NCBI GenBank assembly: GCA_000224765.2
Contig: AGAU01000107.1
Location: 1 to 60,414 of the forward strand
Length of the DNA stretch: 60,414 nt
Reading direction: 5' to 3'
Origin: SAR324 cluster bacterium JCVI-SC AAA005
Lineage (GTDB): Bacteria; SAR324; NAC60-12
This document shows positions 26,649-36,338 of the stretch, piece by piece. The number at the start of each line of letters is the position of its first letter. Within the stretch, counting starts at the first letter, position 1. A program made the translations under genes and the position numbers. The notes under the pieces were generated by a model. The model ran no database searches and had not been told where the DNA came from. It was given only the letters and a program-made list of their open reading frames with translations.

Positions 26649-28940
26649 ATGCCAAACAATTTAATCATTGTAGAATCACCAGCAAAGGCTAGAACAATCA
26701 ACAAGTTTCTTGGCAATGATTATATCGTTGTTGCATCGATGGGGCACGTCCGTGATCTCCCAGAGAAAGAGCTTGGTTTTGATCCTTCTAATCATTTTGA
26801 ACCACGATATGAGATCACCAAGGATAAGAAGAAAACGATCACAGATATCAAAAAACGAATCTCCAAAGAAACTGTGGTTTATCTCGCAACTGACGAGGAC
26901 CGTGAGGGTGAATCTATATCTTGGCATCTAATTGAGGCACTTAAACTTCAAAAACATCCTGACATCAAACGGATCGTTTTTCATGAGATCACCAAGCCTG
27001 CCATTTTAAAAGCCTTGCAGAATCCAAGGGATGTTGACACCAGCCTCGTAGATGCCCAACAGGCACGAAGAATTTTAGATCGAGCTGTAGGTTATGAACT
27101 GTCACCACTTCTATGGAAAAAAGTGAAACCCGGACTCTCTGCGGGTAGAGTTCAAAGTGTAGCAGTTAGAATACTTGTTGATCGAGAAAGAGAAATCCGG
27201 GAATTCAAGCCACTTGAATTTTGGAGAATTCGAACCGCTTTTGAAAAGTACGCTTTCCAAGCAGAGGTAGTTTCCTACAAATCAAAAAAAACTGAAAAAA
27301 CTGTCCCCAATGAAGCAAAATCTTTGGAAATTGTTTCATCATTAGAGCAAGGAGAAATCTGTAAAATTGCTGATATCGAAGAAAGAGAGACAACCAGAAA
27401 ACCCGTAGCACCCTTCACTACTTCTACTCTACAGCAGGAAGCATCTCTAAAACTAGGATTCTCGCCTCGGCGAACAATGTCTGTCGCTCAGCAGTTGTAC
27501 GAGGGAAATTTTGAAATCCCTGGGTACAGCGGTGGCTTGATCACTTACATGCGAACAGACTCAACAACGCTCTCCGAAGAAAGCTTACAACAAGCTAAAC
27601 AAGTAATTCTTTCAGAATATGGGAAAAAGTACGCTATTAAAAAGCCACGTCGCTTTGCCACCACAGCCAAGGGTGCTCAAGAGGCTCACGAAGCGATCAG
27701 ACCAGTCGACTTGAGCATGAAACCTCAGGAAGTTCGGTCACATTTAAGCCCTGAAATGGCAAAGCTTTATGATCTGGTCTGGAAGAGGATGATCGCCTGT
27801 CAGATGACTGAGGCAATCATAGCACGAACAACCCTTAAGTTGGCGGGCGGCCTTCAGCAAGAGTGCCTCCTTGAGGTTAAGGGACAGCGGCTTGTATTTT
27901 CAGGATTCTTAAAAGCCTACACAGAGGGCTCTGAAAATCCAGATGTAGATCTTGAAAAAAAGGATGTGATCCTTCCGAAAGTTGAGAAAGGAGAGGAAAT
28001 GAGGATCAAGGAGGTGATTCCAGAGCAGCATTTCACCAAGCCCCCACCTCGATACACTGAAGCTGGTCTAATTAAAAAACTGGAAGCAGAAGGGGTTGGT
28101 AGACCTTCCACATACGCTCCGACTATTTCCACGATTCAAGATCGGCAATATGCTGAAAGAGGAGAAGATAAACGGCTCAGGCCAACAGATCTTGGTGAGG
28201 TCGTTACAGATTACTTAGTAAATCACTTCACCGACATCGTGAATTTAAATTTCACCGCACGAATTGAGGAAGACCTTGACGAGATCGCCAACGGAAAACG
28301 AGATTGGGTCTCTATGATGAGCGAATTCTATCAGCCCTTTCACGAAAACATTGCGGTAAAACAGGAGTTACCCCCTGACAAAGGGGAAAGGGTTTTGGGA
28401 ACTGACCCACAAACCGGCCGTCAGGTCAGCGTTAGGGTTGGTCGTTATGGTCCGATGGTTCAGATTGGCACTAAGGATGATGAAGACAAACCCAAGTTTG
28501 CATCACTTCCCAAGGAACGCAGCATGCATGAAATTCAACTGGAAGAAGCACTCAAGCTGTTTAGTCTTCCAAGACATTTGGGCAACTTTGATTCCTCTGG
28601 AGAGGAAATTATTGTTAATAGAGGCCGATTTGGTCCCTATGTGAAACTTGGCAATCAATTCTATTCTATCCCCAAGGAAATTGACCCTTTGCAGATTGAT
28701 CGTGAAGAAGCAGTAGAATTAATTCGTCAAGGCAAAGAAAGTAAAGCAAAGCAGGTCTTACATGATTTTGGCGAAATTCAAGTGCTTAAAGGACCCTATG
28801 GCCCTTACATCAAATACAATAAGAAGAATTTCAAAATCCCAAAAAACACTAATACTGAATCACTAGACAAGGTCACCTGCGAGCAAATTATCTCAGAAGC
28901 CCCACCTCCTCGTCCAAAGCGCAAAACCAAGGCCTCGTAA
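26649..28940 (+). CDS. topA: DNA topoisomerase I
   Basis: TopA relaxes negative supercoils. The Toprim domain begins NLIIVESPAKARTINKFLG, with TDEDREGE at 81-88. The catalytic tyrosine is Tyr300 in SGGLITYMRTDST. Residues 161-174 (PGLSAGRVQSVAVR) are a further hallmark. The C-terminus has no Cys4 zinc fingers; instead there are three glycine-rich topoisomerase C-terminal repeats (RVGRYGPMVQIG, NRGRFGPYVKLG, KGPYGPYIKY) and a short basic tail. Length 763. It is divergent from the FtsX gene. No good ribosome site precedes the ATG. Confidence 0.97.
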   Translation: MPNNLIIVESPAKARTINKFLGNDYIVVASMGHVRDLPEKELGFDPSNHFEPRYEITKDKKKTITDIKKRISKETVVYLATDEDREGESISWHLIEALKLQKHPDIKRIVFHEITKPAILKALQNPRDVDTSLVDAQQARRILDRAVGYELSPLLWKKVKPGLSAGRVQSVAVRILVDREREIREFKPLEFWRIRTAFEKYAFQAEVVSYKSKKTEKTVPNEAKSLEIVSSLEQGEICKIADIEERETTRKPVAPFTTSTLQQEASLKLGFSPRRTMSVAQQLYEGNFEIPGYSGGLITYMRTDSTTLSEESLQQAKQVILSEYGKKYAIKKPRRFATTAKGAQEAHEAIRPVDLSMKPQEVRSHLSPEMAKLYDLVWKRMIACQMTEAIIARTTLKLAGGLQQECLLEVKGQRLVFSGFLKAYTEGSENPDVDLEKKDVILPKVEKGEEMRIKEVIPEQHFTKPPPRYTEAGLIKKLEAEGVGRPSTYAPTISTIQDRQYAERGEDKRLRPTDLGEVVTDYLVNHFTDIVNLNFTARIEEDLDEIANGKRDWVSMMSEFYQPFHENIAVKQELPPDKGERVLGTDPQTGRQVSVRVGRYGPMVQIGTKDDEDKPKFASLPKERSMHEIQLEEALKLFSLPRHLGNFDSSGEEIIVNRGRFGPYVKLGNQFYSIPKEIDPLQIDREEAVELIRQGKESKAKQVLHDFGEIQVLKGPYGPYIKYNKKNFKIPKNTNTESLDKVTCEQIISEAPPPRPKRKTKAS

Positions 28941-28988
28941 TAGGTTAGAGACTTTGACTAGCAGTCAGCACCCTACAACAACCATCTA

Positions 28989-30683
28989 ATGGTGTCGCTC
29001 CGAAGCATGCGAACTCAACTATCCGCACTCGCCCTACTTGTGCTGAATTTTCTTATATTTCTGGTTCTGAACCAATTTCTGAACCCGCATCCGGATATGC
29101 TGGACCATTGGGTGTGGTCACGTTTTTTGAGTGCTTCCTACTACGAGCACCCTCCGATGGTGGCTTTTTTGATGCGCATCATTACCACTTTCAGTGGACA
29201 TCACGAGACCGCCCTAGAAATCGGTGCTCAACTTGTAAATTTAGCTATTCTTTACTTGATCTATCGTTTAGCACTCTCCATTTTCCACGCCAGGGCAGCT
29301 TTCTTTACGCTTCTTGTGTTGAGTTCAATGCCCTACTTTACATTGGGAACTGTCTTTCTTCACATCACCCAGCCCTTTGTATTTTGTTGGGTGATAGCAC
29401 TAATGCTGCTCGTCCGCTATCACCGAGAACCTCATCCTCGGTGGCTCATTTTTATTGGAATTGTCTGTGGGCTTGGAGCCTTATCCAAGTTCATCATGCT
29501 TCTCTTTTATATCGGACTTTTCTTTCACGCTTTGATCTATCGAGACGCCCGAGACATTTTGAAATCACCCTGGCTCTACATGGCTGGCGTAATTTCAATT
29601 ACGATCTTTTCACCCGTAATTTTTTGGAATGCCACACATGATTGGATTTCCTTCCGTTTTCAGTTTGGTAGAGGGATGGGGGGTAATGAATTTGGTGAAA
29701 ACACGTTTCATTTTTTGATTGGCCATATACTTTTGTTTTCACCACTCTGGGCAACGGTAGGTTGGCTGGGATTAACAAGCTTGAAAGATCGTTTTCGTTC
29801 CGGTCGGCATCCTGAATCCGTCATTTTAGTTCTCTCAATGTATCCACTTTTCTTCTTCACCATCATGAGTCTAAGAGGATCGATCGCAGACCCACACTGG
29901 ACCAACCTCTTTTACCTTGGCTTATCTATTCTTCTGGGCCAAGTACTCTCAATTCATTGGAAAAAATATAGGCTGGCCTTGGTTGGAGCAGCATTATTCA
30001 TCAATGCCAGCTTGATCACAGCAGCCGTAGTTAACACCTATGATCCACTTTATGAATGGGAGGCTCACGAACTAGAAAGTCCGAAACTTCTGATTAGTGA
30101 TGGTATCCCTGAGGAAGTGATCAACAAGCTGGAAGCACATCACAAAAGGCTCTACAGCTTTGAAGCTTTTGACGAATTCCTAAGCAAACATCTCACAAAT
30201 TCTGAAATTAAGACTTATGGTGAACAACTTAGAAAAGTCAGCCACGACACTTTCAGCAATCGATTCAATCAGTTTCTTCAGTGGCCAGAAACTGTTGATG
30301 AAATGAGGAAATTACTGGTTGCAAAGGGATTAGGTAATCCTCAATACATTGTCAGCAGAGAATACCAACTGAGCAGCGCTCTTAGTTTCTATTTCCCAAA
30401 CCATCCATGGCCACACAGCTTGGAAAAGACTGAGAGAAATCTCTGGTCTCCAAGAGAGGAAGTGAAGAAGTCAGCTTTCCTCTTCGTTTGTTCTCTTTAC
30501 GAATGTGATCACTCTAGTCGAATCTTTGAAAAGAAGATGGGAGTTCAACTGACTGACCTCGGAGAAGTCTTAATGAGACAGGAAGGAAGGCTAATTCGTG
30601 CGCTGAGACTATACTCACCAGCAAGTCTGGGATCAGCTAAGATTGATCCAATAACCAGTCCACCTAAATCTGAATCGCGTTGA
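28989..30683 (+). CDS. Membrane glycosyltransferase, GT39/PMT-2 (ArnT-like) family
   Basis: The first two thirds are polytopic, with the family's first-loop acidic motif (HPDMLDHWVWS, then YYEHPPMVAFLMR), ALSKFIMLLFYIGLF and WISFRFQFGRGM. Such enzymes transfer sugars from polyprenyl-phosphate donors on the outer face of the inner membrane, to lipid A, glycans or proteins. The last 190 residues are soluble and probably periplasmic. The acceptor is unknown, and no lipid A or O-antigen genes lie nearby. It follows topA by 48 bp on the same strand. Length 564. Confidence 0.85.
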   Translation: MVSLRSMRTQLSALALLVLNFLIFLVLNQFLNPHPDMLDHWVWSRFLSASYYEHPPMVAFLMRIITTFSGHHETALEIGAQLVNLAILYLIYRLALSIFHARAAFFTLLVLSSMPYFTLGTVFLHITQPFVFCWVIALMLLVRYHREPHPRWLIFIGIVCGLGALSKFIMLLFYIGLFFHALIYRDARDILKSPWLYMAGVISITIFSPVIFWNATHDWISFRFQFGRGMGGNEFGENTFHFLIGHILLFSPLWATVGWLGLTSLKDRFRSGRHPESVILVLSMYPLFFFTIMSLRGSIADPHWTNLFYLGLSILLGQVLSIHWKKYRLALVGAALFINASLITAAVVNTYDPLYEWEAHELESPKLLISDGIPEEVINKLEAHHKRLYSFEAFDEFLSKHLTNSEIKTYGEQLRKVSHDTFSNRFNQFLQWPETVDEMRKLLVAKGLGNPQYIVSREYQLSSALSFYFPNHPWPHSLEKTERNLWSPREEVKKSAFLFVCSLYECDHSSRIFEKKMGVQLTDLGEVLMRQEGRLIRALRLYSPASLGSAKIDPITSPPKSESR

Positions 30684-30709
30684 GATAAAACACACAGTCA
30701 GCTGATCAC

Positions 30710-30738
30710 TTGACTCACGGTATTTTCACCAATAATAT
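30710..30738 (+). promoter_or_regulatory. Strong candidate sigma-70 promoter upstream of leuC
   Basis: TTGACT (30710-30715) and TAATAT (30733-30738) are separated by exactly 17 bp, about 96 bp before the leuC ATG. A second TTGACT begins at 30749 with a weaker -10 (TTTAGA near 30773). The leader between the site and leuC is short and shows no obvious leucine-rich leader peptide or terminator. Confidence 0.6.
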
Positions 30739-30834
30739 TAGATTTTTTTTGACTTTCCTCAATCAATAACTCTTTAGATAGAATTCTTGGTTCTGCCAAG
30801 CTCAACCACTCGTTTTAACCCAGGAAGAGGGACC

Positions 30835-32229
30835 ATGGCGCAGACCATGTTTGAAAAGATTTGGAATTCTCATGTCATTGCCGAACAAGATGGCAATAAT
30901 ATCCTCTATATTGATCGTCACTTGGTCCATGAAGTCACCTCACCTCAAGCTTTTGAGGGACTGAAGATGGCGGGACGACCCATTCGTTGTACTGGAGCGA
31001 CCTACGCCGTTCCAGATCACAATGTTCCAACCAAGGACAGAGATAAGCCAATTGCCGATCCCATCTCTGCCAAACAAGTAGAAACACTAAGACAGAACTG
31101 TAATGAATTTGGCATCACACTTTTTGACTTGGGTGATGAGCGGCAAGGTATCGTACATGTGGTAGGTCCTGAACAGGGACTGACCTTACCTGGTTCCACA
31201 ATTGTCTGTGGAGACTCGCATACAGCTACTCACGGAGCTTTTGGAGCACTTGCATTCGGGATTGGGACGAGCGAAGTAGAGCATGTGCTAGCAACGCAAA
31301 CTTTGCAGCAGCAGAAACCGAAGACCATGAAAATTGAAGTTCGTGGTTCTCTGCCAAGTAAAGTGGGAGCCAAGGATATAATACTGGCGATTATTGGGAA
31401 GATTGGCACTGCCGGGGGAACTGGCTATGTACTAGAGTTCTGTGGTGAAGCGATTCGTGCACTTTCGATGGAAGGTAGGATGACTCTCTGCAATATGAGC
31501 ATTGAAGCAGGCGCTAGAGCTGGAATGGTTGCTCCTGATGAGAGAACCTTCGAATACTTGTTAAATCGTCCCTACGCCCCCAAAGGTAATGAATTCGAGC
31601 AGGCAGTTAACTTTTGGAAGCAGCTAGCTTCAGACAGAGGAGCTACATATGACAAAGTAGTGATCTTAACAGCCGAAGATATCCTTCCACAAGTGACCTG
31701 GGGCACGAACCCTGGCATGGTCACAGACATTCATGGGCAAGTTCCAGATCCTCAGCAAATTGAAGATACCAACCAACGAAGAGCCATAGAACGCGCTTTA
31801 GCTTACATGGATCTCCAACCAAATACTCCGATCGTTGAAATCAACATTGATCGAGTTTTTATTGGTTCATGCACGAACTCTCGAATTGAGGACCTCCGCA
31901 ATGTTGCAGACTTTGTGAGGGGGCACAAAGTCAATCCTAAGGTTCACGCGATGATTGTGCCTGGGAGTGGGCTTGTGAAGAATCAGGCTGAAAAGGAAGG
32001 GCTTCATCATGTTTTTGTCGAAGCAGGTTTTGAATGGAGAGAACCCGGCTGCTCAATGTGTCTCGCAATGAATGACGATATTCTACAACCGGGTGAACGA
32101 TGTGCGTCGACCAGTAATCGAAATTTTGAAGGCAGGCAAGGGAAAGGTGGACGTACACATTTGGTAAGTCCCGTCATGGCAGCTGCCGCCGCAATCTCAG
32201 GACACTTTATAGATCCACGAACTCTTTAA
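30835..32229 (+). CDS. leuC: 3-isopropylmalate dehydratase large subunit
   Basis: LeuC with LeuD isomerises 2-isopropylmalate to 3-isopropylmalate in leucine synthesis. The aconitase fold shows [15 protein letters not shown], the [12 protein letters not shown] block and the three [4Fe-4S] ligands Cys346 (GSCTNSR), Cys406 and Cys409 (GCSMC). ATG 30835 is chosen because AGGAAGAGGG lies just upstream; an open TTG 48 nt earlier is unlikely. Length 464 is normal for bacterial LeuC. leuD follows after 20 bp. leuA and leuB are not in the window. Confidence 0.97.
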   Translation: MAQTMFEKIWNSHVIAEQDGNNILYIDRHLVHEVTSPQAFEGLKMAGRPIRCTGATYAVPDHNVPTKDRDKPIADPISAKQVETLRQNCNEFGITLFDLGDERQGIVHVVGPEQGLTLPGSTIVCGDSHTATHGAFGALAFGIGTSEVEHVLATQTLQQQKPKTMKIEVRGSLPSKVGAKDIILAIIGKIGTAGGTGYVLEFCGEAIRALSMEGRMTLCNMSIEAGARAGMVAPDERTFEYLLNRPYAPKGNEFEQAVNFWKQLASDRGATYDKVVILTAEDILPQVTWGTNPGMVTDIHGQVPDPQQIEDTNQRRAIERALAYMDLQPNTPIVEINIDRVFIGSCTNSRIEDLRNVADFVRGHKVNPKVHAMIVPGSGLVKNQAEKEGLHHVFVEAGFEWREPGCSMCLAMNDDILQPGERCASTSNRNFEGRQGKGGRTHLVSPVMAAAAAISGHFIDPRTL

Positions 32230-32249
32230 TTGACCCTACTGGAATAAGA

Positions 32250-32870
32250 ATGCAACCATTTCAAACACTTACTGCGACAGCAGCTAAGTTGGATCAGGTC
32301 AATGTTGATACTGATCAAATCATTCCGAAGCAATTTTTGAAGAAAACTGAACGGACTGGCTTTGGAATTCATCTTTTCCATGACTGGCGCTTTCTTGACG
32401 ATGCTGGGCAAAATCAAAATCCTGACTTCATCCTAAATCAGTCCCGTTATCAGGGTGCTCAAATCTTAGTTGCAGGAGACAACTTTGGCTGTGGCTCCAG
32501 CCGAGAGCATGCTCCTTGGGCTCTTCTCGATTATGGTTTCCAAAGCATTATTGCTCCGAGTTTTGCGGATATCTTCTATAATAACTGCGCTAAAAACGGT
32601 ATTTTACTCGTAGGTCTGCCAGAGGATTCTGTACAGCAGCTTTTCACAGAAATTGAAGAAAATGTTGGCTGTGAGCTGACAGTTGATCTACCCAACCAAA
32701 AAGTCCAGAGCCCAAAAGGATTGAAATTTAGTTTTGAAATCGATTCATTTGTCAAACATCGGCTACTAAACGGACTGGATGACATTGGATGGACATTACA
32801 ATTCCAGTCAGAGATTGAGAATTTTGAGGCAAGTTACCAGAAACAAGCTCCCTGGATGTTTGTCCATTAA
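32250..32870 (+). CDS. leuD: 3-isopropylmalate dehydratase small subunit
   Basis: The 206-residue swivel domain partner of LeuC has [38 protein letters not shown] and [16 protein letters not shown], all typical of LeuD. It forms the heterodimer with LeuC. It follows leuC closely and is itself 12 bp before a DUF6489 gene, so the operon runs on. Confidence 0.97.
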   Translation: MQPFQTLTATAAKLDQVNVDTDQIIPKQFLKKTERTGFGIHLFHDWRFLDDAGQNQNPDFILNQSRYQGAQILVAGDNFGCGSSREHAPWALLDYGFQSIIAPSFADIFYNNCAKNGILLVGLPEDSVQQLFTEIEENVGCELTVDLPNQKVQSPKGLKFSFEIDSFVKHRLLNGLDDIGWTLQFQSEIENFEASYQKQAPWMFVH

Positions 32871-32882
32871 TGACAAGGAAAT

Positions 32883-33203
32883 ATGAAAATCAACATCTCC
32901 ATTGAGGCAACTCCACAGGAGATTCGCGAGGTCTTTGGCCTCCCAGACATTCAAGACGTTCAAGGGCTCTTCCTGAAGCAATTTCAGCAAAACCTAAAGG
33001 ATGGGCAGGTTGACAAAGATGTGGTGAGCGAATTTATGGGGCCATCTTTGCAGTTTAGCAAGAATTTCATGGACTCCATGATGGAAAATATGGAGTCCAT
33101 GTTGAATCAGGCCAATCAATCAACTTCAAATCAACAGGAGACCATGAAGGACTCTTCTTCCTCAAAATCCAAGCAGCAACCGGTGTCCTCCAAGGAATAC
33201 TGA
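32883..33203 (+). CDS. DUF6489-like small protein
   Basis: The first 60 residues (MKINISIEATPQEIREVFGLPD, VQGLFLKQFQQNL) match the DUF6489 pattern of small proteins in which a short strand is followed by TPEEAR-FLGLPDV. The remainder (FMDSMMENMESMLNQ and a Ser/Gln/Lys-rich tail) is low in complexity and probably disordered. Length 106. AAGGA precedes the ATG. It lies between leuD and the dppB-like permease with gaps of 12 and 3 bp. The function of the family is unknown to me. Confidence 0.65.
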   Translation: MKINISIEATPQEIREVFGLPDIQDVQGLFLKQFQQNLKDGQVDKDVVSEFMGPSLQFSKNFMDSMMENMESMLNQANQSTSNQQETMKDSSSSKSKQQPVSSKEY

Positions 33204-33206
33204 GCC

Positions 33207-34127
33207 TTGGGAAATTTCCTACTGCGTCGACTCCTGCTGTTAATTCCAGTTCTGTGGGGAGTCGCAACCCTCGTCTTTCTGCTTCTACATTTCATACCTG
33301 GGGATCCTATCGACTTGATGCTGGGGGATTCTGCCCTGGGTACTGATCGAGAAACCCTTAGAGACCAACTGGGCCTCAACGACCCCTTGATTATTCAGTA
33401 CATTAGATACTTTGGTGACCTCTTACAGGGAGACTGGGGGACTTCTCTTTTTAGCAAGAAGCCAGTATTTGAGGAAATCATGGAACGCGTCCCAGCAACC
33501 ATGGAACTGATGTTTGGCGCCATGGTCGTGACGATTCTGGTGGCAATGCCACTTGGACTGATTGCTGCGGTCAAAAAAGGCACTTGGATCGATCAGGGAT
33601 CAATGATTTTCTCTTTGCTGGGTGTCTCCATTCCAAATTTTTGGCTTGGGCCAATGTTGATCCTGCTGTTCTCAATCCATTTCGACCTTTTACCGGTTAA
33701 TGAGAGAGGTGGTTTGGAACATCTCATTCTTCCAGCATTGACCCTTGGAACTTCATTGGCTTCTATTCTGGCCCGGATCACTAGATCTTCGGTAGTTGAA
33801 ACTCTTCAGGCTGAATACATCCGTACCGCCAGATCAAAAGGAATTTCGGAATTACGGATTTTATTACGACATGCGCTCCGAAATGCCCTCATTCCAATCG
33901 TCACCGTGATTGGCCTACAAATCGGGGTTTTATTGAGCGGGGCGATTATCACCGAATCCATCTTTGACTGGCCTGGTCTAGGCAACTTGTTAATCTCTGC
34001 AATCAACAGTAGAAATTATCCTTTAGTTCAGGGTTGCGTGCTGTTCATTGCAGGAAGCTACGTCATGGTAAATCTATTGATTGATTTACTATATGCTTAT
34101 TTAGATCCTCGTATTCGCCTCTCATGA
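33207..34127 (+). CDS. Dipeptide/oligopeptide-type ABC permease, DppB-like
   Basis: The typical DppB beginning (LLRRLLLLIPVLWGVATLVFLLLHFIPGDP) and the EAA loop (EYIRTARSKGISELRILLRHALRNALIP) are present, with six hydrophobic segments. The start is TTG at 33207, three bases after the preceding stop. It would form a channel with the next gene. No peptide-binding protein or ATPase gene accompanies the pair here. Confidence 0.92.
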   Translation: MGNFLLRRLLLLIPVLWGVATLVFLLLHFIPGDPIDLMLGDSALGTDRETLRDQLGLNDPLIIQYIRYFGDLLQGDWGTSLFSKKPVFEEIMERVPATMELMFGAMVVTILVAMPLGLIAAVKKGTWIDQGSMIFSLLGVSIPNFWLGPMLILLFSIHFDLLPVNERGGLEHLILPALTLGTSLASILARITRSSVVETLQAEYIRTARSKGISELRILLRHALRNALIPIVTVIGLQIGVLLSGAIITESIFDWPGLGNLLISAINSRNYPLVQGCVLFIAGSYVMVNLLIDLLYAYLDPRIRLS

Positions 34128-34933
34128 GCCGTCCCCCGGGCCGTATTCGCCTTTATTCTCTTATCCTCCTCAGCTTTTTTGTAATTCCAGCGTTGCTGGC
34201 TCCTTGGATTGCCCCGCATGACATTGGCCAGATGGATTTGATCCGTCAACTTGAGACACCTTCTTTCGATCACTGGATGGGACTTGATGAAAACGGCAGT
34301 GATATTTTTAGTCGCTTGCTGGCAGGAGCACGTATTTCTCTCTATGTTGGCTTTTGGGTCATTGGTATTTCAACTGTGATTGGAGTGAGCCTTGGTTTAC
34401 TCTCAGGCTATTTTGGGGGCTGGCTAGATATTGTCTTGATGAGAATCGTTGACGTTCTCCTGGCATTTCCAGGATTATTGCTGGCAATTGCCCTTGTGGC
34501 GGTCCTTGGGCCTGATATCAACAATGTCATCTTGGCCTTGTCGGCACTTGGTTGGGTTGCTTACGCTCGACTTGTTAGAGGACAGGTACTGTCGGTTAGG
34601 GAAGAAGAATACGTGCTAGCTGCTAGAACATCAGGGATGCCATCGTGGAGAGTGATGTTCCTCCATCTTTTACCAAACATTTTGCCACCAGTGATTGTTC
34701 AAACCACTTTCAGTTTAGCTGGCACTATCATTTCTGAATCCAGCCTTAGCTTTCTGGGCCTAGGAGCTCCCCCTGGAACTCCAAGTTGGGGAGCTATGCT
34801 TTCTGAAGGCCGATATGTGTTATGGGAAGCTCCCCATGTCTCTGTTTTTCCAGGCCTGGCTATTCTGTTTGTTGTAATGATCTTTAATCTCCTCGGAGAC
34901 GCTCTAAGAGATTACTTTGACCCCAAATCTTAG
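34124..34933 (+). CDS. Dipeptide/oligopeptide-type ABC permease, DppC-like
   Basis: The 269-residue partner permease overlaps the upstream gene by ATGA. It has the DppC hallmarks: HWMGLDENGSDIFSRLLAGARISL, the EAA loop (EYVLAARTSGMPSWRVMFLHLLPNI) and SSLSFLGLGAPPGTPSWGAML. It is the last gene of the leuCD-DUF6489-dppBC run; the next 400 bp hold no gene. Confidence 0.92.
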   Translation: MSRPPGRIRLYSLILLSFFVIPALLAPWIAPHDIGQMDLIRQLETPSFDHWMGLDENGSDIFSRLLAGARISLYVGFWVIGISTVIGVSLGLLSGYFGGWLDIVLMRIVDVLLAFPGLLLAIALVAVLGPDINNVILALSALGWVAYARLVRGQVLSVREEEYVLAARTSGMPSWRVMFLHLLPNILPPVIVQTTFSLAGTIISESSLSFLGLGAPPGTPSWGAMLSEGRYVLWEAPHVSVFPGLAILFVVMIFNLLGDALRDYFDPKS

Positions 34934-35333
34934 CTTAAGGCTCATTCGAGGCCTGAAATCACCTATTGTATCAAATTTTAACTCTTGATAAGTTTTGGTT
35001 GATTGACATATCAGTTCAAAACTCTGGTCAGACAATCTAACCCTGCTGAAATTAATTCCAAATTACTGAATCAAAATACTAATTGATTTTTTTCAGAAGC
35101 ATTTTCAGTAAAGATGTTTGACATAATTCATTTCACCACGCTATATTTGCTGATTGGTTAATCAGGAATCTTCTTTCTGAAAGCCATGAAGAATCATTCT
35201 CTAGCTGTTTGCACCTCGTCATTACAAGACGTAAATTAAATGATCCACCAAAAGTGGAATGGATACCACCTGAAGTGTGCTAATCCTGAGAAAATAGATT
35301 CAAAACCCTAATTCAACTATCGATTGGAGATCC
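34934..35333. promoter_or_regulatory. Intergenic region upstream of the sugar-type ABC importer
   Basis: About 400 bp without a reading frame I would support. It contains a strong promoter at 35118-35147 (separate entry) and a leader of about 180 nt that includes a small hairpin (CCAC-CAAAA-GTGG). A second TTGACA at 35003 has no matching -10. I recognise no riboswitch. Confidence 0.55.
35118..35147 (+). promoter_or_regulatory. Strong candidate sigma-70 promoter of the ABC importer operon
   Basis: A perfect TTGACA (35118-35123) and TATATT (35142-35147) are separated by 18 bp. They lie about 187 bp upstream of the binding-protein ATG and would explain high expression of that gene. Confidence 0.6.
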
Positions 35334-36266
35334 ATGAAGAAACTAATGAAATCGTTTGCGACCGCAGTAGCTGCGGTGGTGATGCTGGCAGGGACAGCAT
35401 TTGCAGGAGGCCACTCAGAACGCTACGTAATGATCACTCACGGTGAAGGGAAAGACCCCTTCTGGCCAGTAGTTCAAAAAGGTGGTGAGGATGCTGCTCA
35501 GGCTGTGGGAGCGGAGTTTGAGTACATCTATAATCCATCTGGAGATATGGCTGACATGGCAAGTTCAATCCAAGCTGCTGCGGCTACCCAGCCAAATGGC
35601 ATGGTAATCTCCCTACCAGATCCGGATGCCCTCGGCCCAGCTATCAAGGCTGCTGTCGGAGCAGGTATACCAGTCATCACAATGAACTCAGGACTGGAAT
35701 CATCTGCAAGCTTGGGAGCGTTGATGCACGTTGGACAACCTGAGAAACTTGCAGGACAAAAAGCTGGTGTAAGGGCCAAAGCTGAGGGAGCTACAAAGGC
35801 ACTTTGTATGACCCCTGAGCAATATAATACCGCTTTATCTGATCGATGTGAAGGTTATGGGGAAAGTGTAACCATTGTTTCTTCTGTGGACACAACCCAC
35901 GATGCAGCCACTATCGTCACAAGAGCAACAGCAGCACTGCAAGCAAATCCAGATATTGATGCAATTTTGTCAGTTTCACCAAACGTTTGTGCAGGAGTCA
36001 ACACAGCGTTATCAGATCTTGGCATGTCAGTTCACTTATCCTGTTTTGATCTGAGTCCAGAAGTTATGGATATGATCAATTCTGGTAAAGTGTCATTCAC
36101 CATTGATCAGCAGCAACGACTGCAAGGATACATGCCTGTTGTAGTCCTGCATCTCTACAACACAGGAGCTGGTCTGTTACCCGGGGCTAACATTCCATCT
36201 GGCCCTGGATTTGTAGACAAGTCCAATGCTTCCTCTGTTTCAGCACTTGCCGGTATTGACCGATAA
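35334..36266 (+). CDS. Sugar-type ABC transporter periplasmic binding protein
   Basis: A signal peptide (MKKLMKSFATAVAAVVMLAG, cut after AFA) is followed by a periplasmic-binding-protein-4 (RbsB-like) fold: DPFWPVVQKGGEDAAQAVG, NGMVISLPDPDALGPAIKAAVGAGIPVI, and a C-terminal lobe with TRATAALQANPDIDAILSVS. Length 310 is normal. The ligand (sugar, or another polyol-like compound) cannot be told. The ATG has GGAG 4 nt upstream. An intrinsic terminator follows, then the permease and ATPase genes of the same importer. Confidence 0.93.
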   Translation: MKKLMKSFATAVAAVVMLAGTAFAGGHSERYVMITHGEGKDPFWPVVQKGGEDAAQAVGAEFEYIYNPSGDMADMASSIQAAAATQPNGMVISLPDPDALGPAIKAAVGAGIPVITMNSGLESSASLGALMHVGQPEKLAGQKAGVRAKAEGATKALCMTPEQYNTALSDRCEGYGESVTIVSSVDTTHDAATIVTRATAALQANPDIDAILSVSPNVCAGVNTALSDLGMSVHLSCFDLSPEVMDMINSGKVSFTIDQQQRLQGYMPVVVLHLYNTGAGLLPGANIPSGPGFVDKSNASSVSALAGIDR

Positions 36267-36290
36267 TTTGAAATCGGGAAATTAAATTCA

Positions 36291-36324
36291 AAAAAGGACT
36301 GCAGAGATGTGGTCCTTTTTTTTT
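36291..36324 (+). terminator. Intrinsic terminator between binding-protein and permease genes
   Basis: AAAAAGGAC (36291-36299) pairs with GTCCTTTTT (36312-36320) around a 12-nt loop, and the T-run continues to 36324. It lies 24 bp after the binding-protein stop and just before the permease ATG at 36339. It would let most transcripts end after the binding protein, giving it in excess over the membrane parts. Confidence 0.85.
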
Positions 36325-36338
36325 ATCCAAAGAATAAA

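Noticed and set aside
34934..35117. Riboswitch or tRNA in the long gap before the sugar-binding protein gene
   Set aside because: No conserved riboswitch core, no T-loop or acceptor pairing could be found; only a small hairpin and promoter-like hexamers are present.
36309..36338. GTG start adding ten residues to the RbsC-type permease
   Set aside because: The GTG lies inside the intrinsic terminator hairpin and has no ribosome site; ATG 36339 is after it.
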